The notes: a model not told the origin generated them from the sequence alone. 64,000 nt of DNA from Candidatus Sericytochromatia bacterium S15B-MN24 CBMW_12 (GCA_002083825.1 DAZV01000049.1:19757-83756); one strand, 5' to 3'. Positions 26,311 to 34,328 are shown, numbered from the stretch's first letter. Translations and numbers: made by a program.

Positions 26311-27228
26311 ATGGGACATTGGCGGTGGGCGTTCGGACTGGGAGCGGGCTTGCTCCTTGCCGCTCCAGCCTGGGCCGCGCCCGGCACCGCCGAGAACCTG
26401 GATTTTCACCTGAGCATCGAGTCGATCTCTTGGACCGCCACCGGCTTCGTGGTGAAGGCGCAGATCGAGAACCGGACCGGTAGCCCCGAGCTCTTTCTCC
26501 ACCACCAACCGAATCTCGACGATCCGGAAGCCTACACGCACCAGCTGGGCCCGACAACGGGTCCGGGAGCGGCTGGCACCAACGCCAGGCGCCAAACCTT
26601 CATGCTCAAGGGGCTGACGAGCACCCGAACGGCGGCCATGCTGGCCTTCGGGGTCGGCGCGGATGAACGCGCAGGACTCCTGATCGTGGGGGAGGCGCGC
26701 GCACCTTACCGGCAGGTGGCGATCGCCCTTTCAGGCTTGCTGCCGGAGCGCCCCGTTGCCGTGCGGCCGGCGGGCCCGGGACCCACCAGCATGCGGCCCG
26801 ACGGTTTGATCTCCGGTGCGGGGCAGCCCGCTGCGGCAAACGCATCCAAGGCGCAAGCCGTCGTGGCAGGTCGGGCCGAGAGCGGCATCGTTCAGCGTTT
26901 CCTGCCGCCGCATGCCTCGTTCGGCGACGCCATCGTGCTCCACGAGGGCTCGGCAGGCCCTCGCGGGGAAGGCTGGACGCGGCTGTACACGGAGCTTCCG
27001 GACATCACCCTCGACGAGCTCAAGCACGTGCTGGAGCGCCCCGCGCAGATCTGGCGGGGCTACGAGGGCTTTCTCTACGTGAGGAACGTGGGTGGGAAGC
27101 GAGCGCTCGCCGTCGATGTGAGTAACCAACGGGTGATCTCGGCGCGCTACGTCACCCCGCAGACCCTGGGGCAGGTCATGGGGCCCGGGACGCGGTACCC
27201 GAAGCGGGTGTACATGGGGCGTCCCTAG
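26311..27228 (+). CDS. secreted protein of unknown function
   Basis: 305 residues. ATG 26311 has an AGGAGG site seven bases upstream and begins a clear signal peptide (MGHWRWAFGLGAGLLLAAPAWA). Residues 25-140 look like an immunoglobulin-like beta domain (FHLSIESISWTATGFVVKAQIENRTG). A Pro/Ala-rich linker follows, then a C-terminal domain of about 115 residues with FLPPHASFGDAIVLHEG. No catalytic motif recognised. An in-frame ATG at 26290 is the alternative start. Confidence 0.7.
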   Translation: MGHWRWAFGLGAGLLLAAPAWAAPGTAENLDFHLSIESISWTATGFVVKAQIENRTGSPELFLHHQPNLDDPEAYTHQLGPTTGPGAAGTNARRQTFMLKGLTSTRTAAMLAFGVGADERAGLLIVGEARAPYRQVAIALSGLLPERPVAVRPAGPGPTSMRPDGLISGAGQPAAANASKAQAVVAGRAESGIVQRFLPPHASFGDAIVLHEGSAGPRGEGWTRLYTELPDITLDELKHVLERPAQIWRGYEGFLYVRNVGGKRALAVDVSNQRVISARYVTPQTLGQVMGPGTRYPKRVYMGRP

Positions 27229-27277
27229 GGAACGACGAGACTGCGCCCGTACGGTTGCTCAGCCGGCGGCTAGCAGC

Positions 27278-27387
27278 ATAAGGAACGCCATGGCTTCGCC
27301 GGCGAACACCCCCCGTAGCCCCCCCATTGGGCCTGCGGGCCCAGTTAGGCTGCGCCTAGCAAGGGGGGCCATGTTAGCGGAAGATTA
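27278..27387 (+). repeat. ~110 bp nested-palindrome intergenic repeat (family 1, copy B)
   Basis: Same sequence and arm order as copy A. One arm reads GGCTGC instead of GGCTAC, which still pairs as a G-U wobble. It lies between convergent genes (secreted orphan and DAHP synthase), like copy A. Confidence 0.85.
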
Positions 27388-27400
27388 ACACCCCACGAAA

Positions 27401-28444
27401 TTAATGGCCCCGTGCGTTCAAGCTGGCGGTGAGGGGTTTGCCCATGACGTCGGAGATCCGGTGCAGGTCGGCCATCATGGCCCGGAACTGCTCGGGGTAG
27501 AGGCTCTGGGGACCGTCGGACTTGGCCGTGGTCGGATCCCGGTGCACCTCCACCATGATCCCGTCGGCGCCGGCGGCCACCGCCGCGCGGGCGATGGGCG
27601 CGACCAGCTCGCGCCGGCCCGTCCCGTGGGAGGGGTCGGCGATGATGGGAAGGTGCGAGAGCTGCTTGATGACCGGAATCGCGTTGATGTCCACCATGTT
27701 CCGGGTGTAGGTCTCGAAGGAGCGGACTCCCCGCTCGCACATGATGACCTGCTCGTTTCCTTCCGCGAGGATGTACTCCGCGGCCAGCAACCACTCCTTG
27801 AGGGTGGCCGAAAGGCCGCGCTTCAGCATGACCGGCTTCTTGGCCCGCCCAGCACGACGGAGGAGCGAGAAGTTCTGCATGTTGCGGGCGCCGATCTGGA
27901 TGATGTCCGCGTACTCCTCGACGGCGTCGAGACTCTCGAGGTCGATGGCCTCGGTGATGATGGCGAGCTGGTAGCGATCGCGCGCCTTGGCGAGCAGCTT
28001 GAGGCCCTCGATCCCCATTCCCTGGTAGGAGTAGGGGCTGGTGCGCGGCTTGAAGGCCCCGCCCCGCAAGATGGTGGCGCCGGCCAGCGCGACGGCTTCG
28101 GCGGTCTCCAGCAACTGAGCTTCGTCTTCGACCCCGCACGGGCCCGCCATCACGACGGTGCGATTGCCGCCGATCACCGTGCCGTTGAAGAGCGGAATCA
28201 GGGTGTCGTCCTTCTTCCACTCGCGGCTGACCAGCTTGTAGGGCGACGAGACGCTGATGACTTCCTGAACTCCCGGCAAGCCCTCGGCACGCGCGCTATC
28301 GACCGGACCGTCGTTGCCGACCACGCCGATCGCCATGCGCTGTTCCCCGGGAATGGGGCGCGCCTGATATCCCATGTCCTCGATGACCTTCACCACGCGG
28401 CGGATATCTTCCGAAGTGGCGTCTTGCTGCATGACCACGAGCAT
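27401..28444 (-). CDS. aroF: 3-deoxy-7-phosphoheptulonate (DAHP) synthase, class I beta with regulatory N-domain
   Basis: First enzyme of the shikimate pathway: condenses phosphoenolpyruvate with erythrose 4-phosphate. 347 residues. Residues 1-70 form a ferredoxin-like regulatory domain (MLVVMQQDATSEDIRRVVKVIEDMGYQA) as in the Thermotoga/Bacillus type. The TIM barrel has VMAGPCGVED, GGAFKPRTSPYSYQG, the QIGARNMQNF strand, and IADPSHGTGRRELV with its metal-binding residues. Start ATG 28444 is preceded by AGGAGA; the open frame extends 11 codons further without support. Feedback control by aromatic amino acids is likely because of the N-domain. Confidence 0.95.
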   Translation of the reverse strand: MLVVMQQDATSEDIRRVVKVIEDMGYQARPIPGEQRMAIGVVGNDGPVDSARAEGLPGVQEVISVSSPYKLVSREWKKDDTLIPLFNGTVIGGNRTVVMAGPCGVEDEAQLLETAEAVALAGATILRGGAFKPRTSPYSYQGMGIEGLKLLAKARDRYQLAIITEAIDLESLDAVEEYADIIQIGARNMQNFSLLRRAGRAKKPVMLKRGLSATLKEWLLAAEYILAEGNEQVIMCERGVRSFETYTRNMVDINAIPVIKQLSHLPIIADPSHGTGRRELVAPIARAAVAAGADGIMVEVHRDPTTAKSDGPQSLYPEQFRAMMADLHRISDVMGKPLTASLNARGH

Positions 28445-28584
28445 CCCATCTCTCCTACTAGCCCCACGAGCGACCATGCCGGGACCCGAAACCCCGTTCC
28501 CGGCGATTGGACTGCCCCGCGTGGTCGACGCGCGGGGAAACGCCCGCGGTCAGCGATGAAGGGCAAACCAAAGGCTTGTTCTCC

Positions 28585-28590
28585 AGTATA
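28585..28590 (-). promoter_or_regulatory. -10 element candidate for the DAHP synthase gene
   Basis: TATACT on the minus strand with GGGG directly upstream; no good -35 at 17 bases. It would give a ~135 base leader in which I see no gene. It lies after the perfect hairpin that ends the upstream Fe-S carrier gene. Confidence 0.35.
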
Positions 28591-28646
28591 CCCCTAGAAT
28601 TGCGCCCCTTGGCCAAAAAGACCGAATCGAGTCCAAGCCCGACGTG

Positions 28647-28682
28647 GCAAGCGGGCAGCCTCCTGGGAGGCTGCCCGCTTGC
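28647..28682 (-). terminator. 17 bp perfect inverted repeat after the Fe-S carrier gene
   Basis: GCAAGCGGGCAGCCTCC, two bases, then its exact complement. It sits 28 bases past the stop of the A-type carrier gene and before the DAHP synthase promoter. No U-tract, but a very stable stem. Confidence 0.6.
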
Positions 28683-28709
28683 TGGGGACCGAGATTCAGG
28701 GGATCGGGT

Positions 28710-29102
28710 CTAGCCCGCGCAGCCGCAGCCGCCCGAGCCGCAACCGCCGGCGGCCTTCTTGGGGGCCTCCTCGACCTTGGGGGGAGCCGACGAGCCGCAA
28801 CCGCAACCGGAGGATGCGGGGGCGTTGGGGTTGGTGATGGTGAAGCCACCGCCCGCCATCTCGTTCTTGAAGCCGATCTCGGCTCCCTCGAGGTGCTGAG
28901 CGCTGAAGGGATCGATCACGACCTTCAGGCCATCGATGTCGTACTGCTGATCGTTGGCCTTGGGCTCATCCAGCCCCATGCCGTAGCTGAATCCGGAACA
29001 CCCACCGGGCTTCACGTAGACCCGCAGCGCGAGATCTTTGCGGGATTGGCCCAACAGGGCCTCTTGAAGCTTGTCCTTCGCTTCGGGGGAAACAATGACC
29101 AT
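28710..29102 (-). CDS. erpA: A-type iron-sulfur carrier (IscA/ErpA/HesB family) with Cys-rich tail
   Basis: 130 residues. The core matches the A-type fold: VIVSPEAKDKL start, GGCSGF with the first cluster Cys, and CGCG with the two C-terminal cysteines. After this the protein continues with a ~30-residue tail ending in GGCGSGGCGCAG, adding several cysteines not found in the standard ~110-residue family. It should deliver Fe-S clusters to apoproteins such as the radical SAM and ferredoxin proteins encoded nearby. Start ATG 29102 has a GGGAGG site; the upstream in-frame ATG at 29132 lies within the likely leader. Confidence 0.88.
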   Translation of the reverse strand: MVIVSPEAKDKLQEALLGQSRKDLALRVYVKPGGCSGFSYGMGLDEPKANDQQYDIDGLKVVIDPFSAQHLEGAEIGFKNEMAGGGFTITNPNAPASSGCGCGSSAPPKVEEAPKKAAGGCGSGGCGCAG

Positions 29103-29143
29103 GAACAGGACCTCCCGGGAATCGACTTGCATAACCAGGTTTC

Positions 29144-29173
29144 ATTATACCCGCAGCAGCCCCTCTCCCTCAA
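29144..29173 (-). promoter_or_regulatory. promoter of the Fe-S carrier gene
   Basis: TTGAGG (29173-29168), 18-base spacer, TATAAT (29149-29144) on the minus strand, about 42 bases upstream of ATG 29102. Confidence 0.65.
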
Positions 29174-29293
29174 GCAGCACCGCCCGAGTGGGAGCAACAT
29201 GGCGAGCGGACCTATTCCACCCGCGCAAGAAATCCAGGGCAGGGTAAGATAAGGATAAGACCCGCTGAACTCGCCGCGTCACTGGAGGTGGAA

Positions 29294-30481
29294 ATGTCCT
29301 TAGCGACCCCCAAGCCCGTCGCCATCGCCCTGGGAATCTCCCTGCTCCTGCTGAGCGGCTGCCAGAATGCCGTGGGAAGCGGAGGGCGTTTCGCCACCGA
29401 ATCGGAGTCGGCGGAAGCAACCGATCTGCCCGATAACGCCGAAATTCGCCCCTACCTCCAGAACGTCACCACCGAAGGCATCACCATCCTCTGGCGCAGC
29501 GCCGCGAAGGGCGTCGGCGAGGTCACCCTCACGGGCCCCGATGGCGAGGTGAGACGCTTCACCGAGGCAGGCGCCGCCCAGGACCACCGGATCCGCCTCT
29601 CGGACCTGCATCCGGCGACCACTTACCGCTATGCCGTCGCCCAGGCGGGAAAACCGGTCTGGACCAGCACGCTCACGACGGCCCGCCCGCGGGGCCAGAA
29701 CGGCTTCACCTTCGGCGTCATGGGCGACATGGGCAAGGGCAGCCCCGAACAGTTCGCGATAGCCAAGCAACTCGCCCAGTTCGGCCCCGAGTTCACCCTG
29801 CTCACCGGCGACATCGTCTACTTCCGCGGCGCCGAAGGGGACTACCTTCCCAAGTACTTCAAACCCTACCAGGACCTCATCGACGATCAGGTCTTCTTCC
29901 CCGTCCTCGGCAATCATGACATCCTGACCTGGCTCGGCAAGCCCTACTTCCGATTCTTCGATCTTCCCACCGGCAACGTGGAGGCCGCAGGCCGCTACTA
30001 CCAATTCTCCTACGGAGACGTCGACTTCTTCGGCCTCGACTCCAACCAGGCCTTCACCAAGATCCTCCCCCAGTACCGCTGGATCAAGTCCGCCCTCGAA
30101 GCCTCCACCGCCAAGTGGAAGATCGTCTTCTTCCACCACCCTCCCTACTCCGCCGGCAAGCACGGAGACGACAAGACCGTCCAGGAGCACCTCGTCCCCC
30201 TCTTCGAGACGTACGGAGTGGATGTCGTCTTCGCCGGACACGAGCACAACTACGAGCGCATCAAGCCCGTTCGCCAGTTCGAAAGCGCCGGCCGCCCCAT
30301 CACCTACATCGTGACGGGAGGCGGCGGCACCGATCTTCGCCCGGTCGGCAAGAACGAACGCACCGCCTACTCCCAGAGCATCCACCACTTCATGGGTGTG
30401 AAGGTGGAGGATCAGCGGATCGCCATCCAGGCCATCGACCAGGCGGGGCGGGTCTTCGACGCGGTCGAGGTCACAAAGTAA
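29294..30481 (+). CDS. purple acid phosphatase-like metallophosphatase lipoprotein
   Basis: 395 residues. Lipobox signal (LLLLSGC, Cys at ~23), an N-terminal fibronectin-like domain (residues ~45-130, RPYLQNVTTEGITILWR), and a calcineurin-type phosphoesterase domain. All metal motifs are present: GDMGKG, GDIVYFRG, GNHD, FFHHPPYS and GHEHNYER. Likely a lipid-anchored phosphomonoesterase acting outside the cytoplasm. Start ATG 29294 follows GGAGGTG; the GTG inside that site (29288) is unlikely. Convergent with the FabK-like gene. Confidence 0.9.
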   Translation: MSLATPKPVAIALGISLLLLSGCQNAVGSGGRFATESESAEATDLPDNAEIRPYLQNVTTEGITILWRSAAKGVGEVTLTGPDGEVRRFTEAGAAQDHRIRLSDLHPATTYRYAVAQAGKPVWTSTLTTARPRGQNGFTFGVMGDMGKGSPEQFAIAKQLAQFGPEFTLLTGDIVYFRGAEGDYLPKYFKPYQDLIDDQVFFPVLGNHDILTWLGKPYFRFFDLPTGNVEAAGRYYQFSYGDVDFFGLDSNQAFTKILPQYRWIKSALEASTAKWKIVFFHHPPYSAGKHGDDKTVQEHLVPLFETYGVDVVFAGHEHNYERIKPVRQFESAGRPITYIVTGGGGTDLRPVGKNERTAYSQSIHHFMGVKVEDQRIAIQAIDQAGRVFDAVEVTK

Positions 30482-30512
30482 GAAGCGGCCCCTCGCCTGG
30501 GCTCGGGGCTAG

Positions 30513-31475
30513 TCACGTAATGGCCGGAAGGCGCTTCACGGCGGCTTCGTACTCGGTCAGCATGGCGCGAATGACATCGCCGGCCGGCCGGATGTCCCGG
30601 ATGAGCCCGCTCACCTGCCCGACCTCGATCTCGCCCTCCGCGAGGTTTCCCTCGTGAATGGCCCGCCGCGCCCGTCCCGAGCCCAGGAGCTCCGCGAGGT
30701 CCTCTTTGGAGGCCCCGGAGGCCTCCGCCTCCATGACCTGCCGCGCAAACGGGTTGAGCAGCAGGCGCACCGGGATGACCTTCTTCAGCAGCAGGCGGGT
30801 CTGGCCCTCCTCCGCGCTCACGATGGCTTCCTTGAACGCCTGGTGAGCCGACGACTCGGTCGTGGCGGCGAAGCGCGTTCCCACCTGAACGCCCGAAGCC
30901 CCGAGGGCCAGGCTGGCGGCGAGGGCGCGCCCATCCCCGATGCCCCCCGCGGCGATCACCGGGATCGACACGGCGTCGACCACCTGGGGGACGAGCACCA
31001 TGGTGGTGGTCTCCTCGGGGCTGTTGTGGCCCCCAGCCTCGAAGCCCTCCGCCACCACGGCGTCGCAGCCGGCAGCCTCGGATTTCCTGGCGTGCTTGGC
31101 GGTGCCGACCACTTGAACGACCTTGCAGCCGCGTTCCTTGAGCATCGGCGTGTACTTGGCCGGACTGCCGCCTGACATGAAGAAGATGTCGACGCCTTCT
31201 TCGAGGGCGATCGCCACCCATTCCTCCGAGTACTTGTAGAACAGCGGCATGTTCACCCCCAACGGCCGATCCGTGAGGCGCTTGGCTTTGCGAACCTGCT
31301 CGCGGAAGGTGTCGGGGCGCATCGAGCCTGCGCCGACCAGGCCCAGGCCCCCCGCGTTGGAGACGGCGGCGGCGAGTTTACCGCCGGACACCCAGATCAT
31401 GCCGGCCTGGACGATGGGATAACGAATCCCCAGAAGATCGGTCAGGCGTGTGCGAAGAAGCGTGCTTTCGGTCAT
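30513..31475 (-). CDS. enoyl-ACP reductase II (FabK)-like / nitronate monooxygenase family flavoenzyme
   Basis: 320 residues forming an FMN-binding TIM barrel. The N-terminal PIVQAGMIWVSGGKLAAAVSNAGGLG block and the central AEGFEAGGHNSPEETTTMVLVPQVVDAV...IPVIAAGGIGDGRALAASLALGASGVQVGTRF block are shared by FabK and nitronate monooxygenases. Length and the GGH/TTM pattern fit FabK, but no fatty acid synthesis genes are adjacent, so function is not settled. Start ATG 31475 has an AGGAAA site. A T-tailed hairpin ends only 46 bases upstream, with no promoter in between, suggesting attenuation. Confidence 0.82.
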   Translation of the reverse strand: MTESTLLRTRLTDLLGIRYPIVQAGMIWVSGGKLAAAVSNAGGLGLVGAGSMRPDTFREQVRKAKRLTDRPLGVNMPLFYKYSEEWVAIALEEGVDIFFMSGGSPAKYTPMLKERGCKVVQVVGTAKHARKSEAAGCDAVVAEGFEAGGHNSPEETTTMVLVPQVVDAVSIPVIAAGGIGDGRALAASLALGASGVQVGTRFAATTESSAHQAFKEAIVSAEEGQTRLLLKKVIPVRLLLNPFARQVMEAEASGASKEDLAELLGSGRARRAIHEGNLAEGEIEVGQVSGLIRDIRPAGDVIRAMLTEYEAAVKRLPAIT

Positions 31476-31521
31476 GGCGTTTCCTGGTTCAAAAGGGCGG
31501 AGCGCCTTCATGGTAGCACGC

Positions 31522-31556
31522 AAAAAAAATTACCGGTGATCCGAGGGATCACCGGT
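31522..31556 (-). terminator. intrinsic terminator in the leader of the FabK-like gene
   Basis: On the minus strand ACCGGTGATCC, loop CTC, GGATCACCGGT, AA and eight T. Canonical and strong. It may end the ferredoxin operon transcript or act as an attenuator for the gene starting 46 bases later. Confidence 0.85.
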
Positions 31557-31740
31557 GACTCGAGAGTGACAGGTAACTTGCAGCGAAGAAACGACGATGA
31601 CGACGACGACTCTCGAGGGCAGAAGGGAGGCTGCGATGGGAATACGTTCCCCTTACTGCACTTCTTTCAGGCGGTGATCCGCCCCGTTCCTCGGTTTGAA
31701 GGAAAGGGTCGGTTGCCTGTTCTGAACTCACTATACCGCG
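31557..31740 (-). promoter_or_regulatory. structured leader, candidate attenuator or riboswitch
   Basis: In the gap between ferredoxin and the FabK-like gene. A -10-like TATAGT lies near 31735 on the minus strand. Downstream are hairpins at 31670-31683 (GGCGG-ATCA-CCGCC), 31638-31651 (GGGAA/TTCCC), and a 9 bp stem at 31559-31567/31609-31617 (CTCGAGAGT). The first hairpin contains GGATCACCG, identical to the 3' arm of the terminator, so it can compete for the terminator's 5' arm. No known riboswitch class recognised. Confidence 0.5.
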
Positions 31741-31768
31741 AAAAGCGGGCTGAGAAGTTAAAAAAAGA

Positions 31769-32134
31769 TTAAGTGTCTGTCGATTCCCGGGTGGGAAGGG
31801 CCCGCGGAAAGGCGTTTTCGGCTTCCGGTGGCATGCGAAGCCTTTCCAGGACCCGGCCCTCGAGGGTGGCATCCAGGATCGCGTCGACGTCCTCCCCGGA
31901 GACTCCGGAGTACCAGGTTCCTTCGGGATAGAGCACGACGTTGGGCCCCCACTGACAAGGTTTCAGACAGCTCGAGGAGTTGACCTGGACCTCGCCGTGC
32001 AGGTTTCGGGCATGAATCCGGGCCTTGAAGGTATCGAAGATACCCTCGGCCCCGCGTTCTCCGCAGGAGCCCTTGGGGTTTCCCGGCGGACGAGTATTCG
32101 TGCAGATGAAGAGGTGATGCTTTGGCGTCGACAT
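31769..32134 (-). CDS. thioredoxin-like [2Fe-2S] ferredoxin
   Basis: 121 residues. Four cluster cysteines in the pattern of thioredoxin-fold ferredoxins: C11 and C24 (CTNTRPPGNPKGSC), C56 and C60 (SSCLKPCQWGPNVVLYPEG). These are soluble electron carriers or assembly factors. The gene follows the HEAT-repeat gene by 14 bases and is probably cotranscribed. The redox partner is not apparent. Confidence 0.9.
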   Translation of the reverse strand: MSTPKHHLFICTNTRPPGNPKGSCGERGAEGIFDTFKARIHARNLHGEVQVNSSSCLKPCQWGPNVVLYPEGTWYSGVSGEDVDAILDATLEGRVLERLRMPPEAENAFPRALPTRESTDT

Positions 32135-32148
32135 GGAAAAGCCTTTCG

Positions 32149-33588
32149 TTACTTGGTGGACTTGGTGGCGGACCTGAAGCGATCGCCCTCGGCCGCGTTC
32201 GAGGCGAAGTCGAGGAGATCGGAGGCGAGCGCATGCAGGTGATCGAAGCGCATGGGGTAGAGCGTGCGCCGATCCTTGAGAATCAGCTGCGACTGCTCGT
32301 TGATCGTGACTCCGCGCATGCAGTCTCCGTAGAGTAGAATCATCAGGCTCTCGAGTTCGTCGATGGCCCGCGCCCCTTCCTCTCCCTGCGTGCCCGTCAA
32401 AAGCCTGTCAAGGGAAAGCGCCGCATCCGGATACGTCGCGAGCCGGACCACCGGGTAACCCAGATGGCGCTCCAGAAAAGCCCGGTGATCGGCCGAATCC
32501 TCGCCCCAGAGCATGCTCAGACCCGCATCGACCATCGCGACCCCCCCCACCCTACCGAGCAGGTGAGAGGACGCCTTGCGAACCGACATGTCGCTCGACT
32601 GTATCGCCCCCATGAGTGGAACCAGCAACTCCCGCCCGTAAACCGAAGCCAGCGACTCCAGCGCCACCACGACGGCGGGACGGAGCCGCGCACTGGTCAG
32701 TTGCCGGCAAAGCGGAACGATGGCCTCCGGATCGTTCAGCTTGACGAAGCTCTGGATGACCTGATCATGCGACGGGTAATCGGGCACGTCCAGAAGCTGG
32801 GTGAGAAGCGTCACCATGCCGGGATACTGGCTCCTCACGAGCAAGGACAGGGCGTCGGAAATCGCCTGGGTATGCCGAATGGCTGGCAGCGCCTGGGCAA
32901 TCGCCTGGGACGCGAGCTCGCGGTCCATCTGCGTCATGACCCGGATGAACGCCGAAGCCGCCGGTCCCGCTTCCGGCAACATGACCCCCAATCGATCGAT
33001 CACCGGAATCCCGAACGGGATCAACGCCTCGCCGGCATGTCTGACCACGTCCTTGTCGTTGCTCGTCAGCGCCCGCGCGATCGCCTCGATCGTCGCCGGC
33101 TCCTGCGCCACCTTGAGCCCCTGAATCGCAGCGATCTGAACGGCCGGAGTGGTATCGGACAACCTCTTGACCAGCATTTCGATGGCCTCGGGAGACTGGA
33201 ATCGCCCCAGTGCCACAACCGCAGCCCGGCGAACGACGGGATGCGGATCCCCCGAAAGTCGAATCAAGCAGTTTTGAACCGCAGGCTCCGAGAAGCGCCT
33301 CATGCCTTCGATGGCGGTGAGCCGGTTGTTGGGCTCGGAATCCTCCACCGCCCGCATCAGAAATCCCAGTGCCACCGTATCGCCCCGCGCCGCGAGCGTC
33401 CGGATCACTCCCGCCCTCACCGCTGGGTTGGGATCGTGGATCTTCGCGTTGAAGTAGTAGCGCGTCCCTTTCAAGCCCCCACCCACGACGAAGTAAGCGA
33501 TTTGCAACACTCCAAGGATCACCAGCAAGGTGACCAAGAAGCCAAACCCGGAAGTTGTGAAGTTGATCAGGAAGGGAGCGCTACCCAA
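32149..33588 (-). CDS. membrane-anchored HEAT-repeat protein
   Basis: 479 residues. One N-terminal membrane segment (residues ~14-36, GFLVTLLVILGVLQIAYFVVGGG) is followed by about ten HEAT-like repeats, for example DPNPAVRAGVIRTLAARGD and DPHPVVRRAAVVALGRFQSPEAI. Such proteins are scaffolds; some act in phycobilisome or electron-transfer assembly, but nothing specific is visible. The start is TTG 33588 with an AAGGAG site six bases upstream, which is convincing; no ATG precedes the membrane segment. Operon with the ferredoxin. Confidence 0.8.
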   Translation of the reverse strand: MGSAPFLINFTTSGFGFLVTLLVILGVLQIAYFVVGGGLKGTRYYFNAKIHDPNPAVRAGVIRTLAARGDTVALGFLMRAVEDSEPNNRLTAIEGMRRFSEPAVQNCLIRLSGDPHPVVRRAAVVALGRFQSPEAIEMLVKRLSDTTPAVQIAAIQGLKVAQEPATIEAIARALTSNDKDVVRHAGEALIPFGIPVIDRLGVMLPEAGPAASAFIRVMTQMDRELASQAIAQALPAIRHTQAISDALSLLVRSQYPGMVTLLTQLLDVPDYPSHDQVIQSFVKLNDPEAIVPLCRQLTSARLRPAVVVALESLASVYGRELLVPLMGAIQSSDMSVRKASSHLLGRVGGVAMVDAGLSMLWGEDSADHRAFLERHLGYPVVRLATYPDAALSLDRLLTGTQGEEGARAIDELESLMILLYGDCMRGVTINEQSQLILKDRRTLYPMRFDHLHALASDLLDFASNAAEGDRFRSATKSTK

Positions 33589-33645
33589 TTCCGACTCCTT
33601 AATCCAAGAACCCCGATGTGTACCGCCAGACTATTGATAAGCGCC

Positions 33646-33725
33646 CGCGGCTAACCCATGACAATCGCGGCTAATCCATGATAATCGCGGCTTACCCATG
33701 ACAACCGCGGCTAACCCATGATGAC
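33646..33725 (+). repeat. four 20-base tandem repeats
   Basis: Units CGCGGCTAACCCATGACAAT with one to four changes each, starting at 33646, 33666, 33686 and 33706; a diverged fifth CCGCGGCTTA is at 33748. They fill the gap between the divergent HEAT-repeat and orphan genes. Period 20 is close to two helical turns, as for tandem protein-binding sites. Confidence 0.85.
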
Positions 33726-33843
33726 CGAGACACATCCCGATGGTTACCGCGGCTTACTATCGGGAATTATCCCGTCATGCGCCTCTGAGCGCAAGGACGA
33801 CCGTCACCACGTGCGATTGGCCGATTACTCGGCGAAAGCATAG

Positions 33844-33849
33844 TATAAT
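33844..33849 (+). promoter_or_regulatory. -10 element of the orphan gene
   Basis: Perfect TATAAT, 37 bases before ATG 33887. No good -35 at standard spacing (TTGGCC lies 21 bases away), so an activator, perhaps bound to the upstream tandem repeats, may be needed. Confidence 0.5.
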
Positions 33850-33886
33850 GGCGGCGATCGCCCCTACAAGGAGGATTTCCGAACCC

Positions 33887-34255
33887 ATGTCCAACGCATG
33901 CCAATTCAAAAAGTTGCTGGTCGGTCTGAGCTGCGGCTGCCAGGCCGAGCTGGAGACCAACATCACGGACGGACTCGACCTCGTGACTTACGATCCTGCC
34001 GCCTGCTCCAAGGGGCACGCCAAGCTGGGACTCCCCCTCCCCATCGTCGGTTTCGGCCCGCTCTGGGGCTGGGATGACAACCGCACCGACCGCCGCGCGC
34101 TGTCCTCGGTGAAGGTGGCCCAGTTCGAGCCCGATCACGTCTACAAGCTGCTCGAAGGCTACTTCTTCGCCAACGAACCCGGCAAGAGCTACCCCGCCTT
34201 CGGCCCCATCGCCACGATCCGGTGGGCCGAGCCGGCCAAGCCCGTCCACCACTAG
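33887..34255 (+). CDS. orphan protein of 122 residues
   Basis: Not recognised. ATG 33887 has AAGGAGGA upstream, a consensus -10, and a following hairpin terminator, so it is a real single-gene unit. The product is soluble, with cysteines at residue 5, then SCGC near residues 15-18 and C40, and a Pro/Trp-rich middle (PIVGFGPLWGWDDN). No signal peptide or membrane helix. The longer open frame upstream covers the repeats and promoter and is not coding. Confidence 0.7.
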   Translation: MSNACQFKKLLVGLSCGCQAELETNITDGLDLVTYDPAACSKGHAKLGLPLPIVGFGPLWGWDDNRTDRRALSSVKVAQFEPDHVYKLLEGYFFANEPGKSYPAFGPIATIRWAEPAKPVHH

Positions 34256-34282
34256 CAGCTTCCCGCAAAGTCAGCCCTGGCG

Positions 34283-34310
34283 CCGTGGCTATTCCCTATA
34301 ATAGCCACGG
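34283..34310. terminator. bidirectional hairpin between the orphan and the GGDEF-EAL gene
   Basis: CCGTGGCTATT, six-base loop, AATAGCCACGG: a perfect 11 bp stem between two convergent genes. Confidence 0.65.
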
Positions 34311-34328
34311 TCCTGGAGCATGCATCGC

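Noticed and set aside
31536-31772. 78-codon plus frame in the leader region
   Set aside because: Begins inside the terminator stem and runs through the structured leader; Asp-rich run comes from a GAC repeat.
33646-33725. CRISPR array
   Set aside because: Units are contiguous 20-base tandem copies with no unique spacers and no cas genes nearby.
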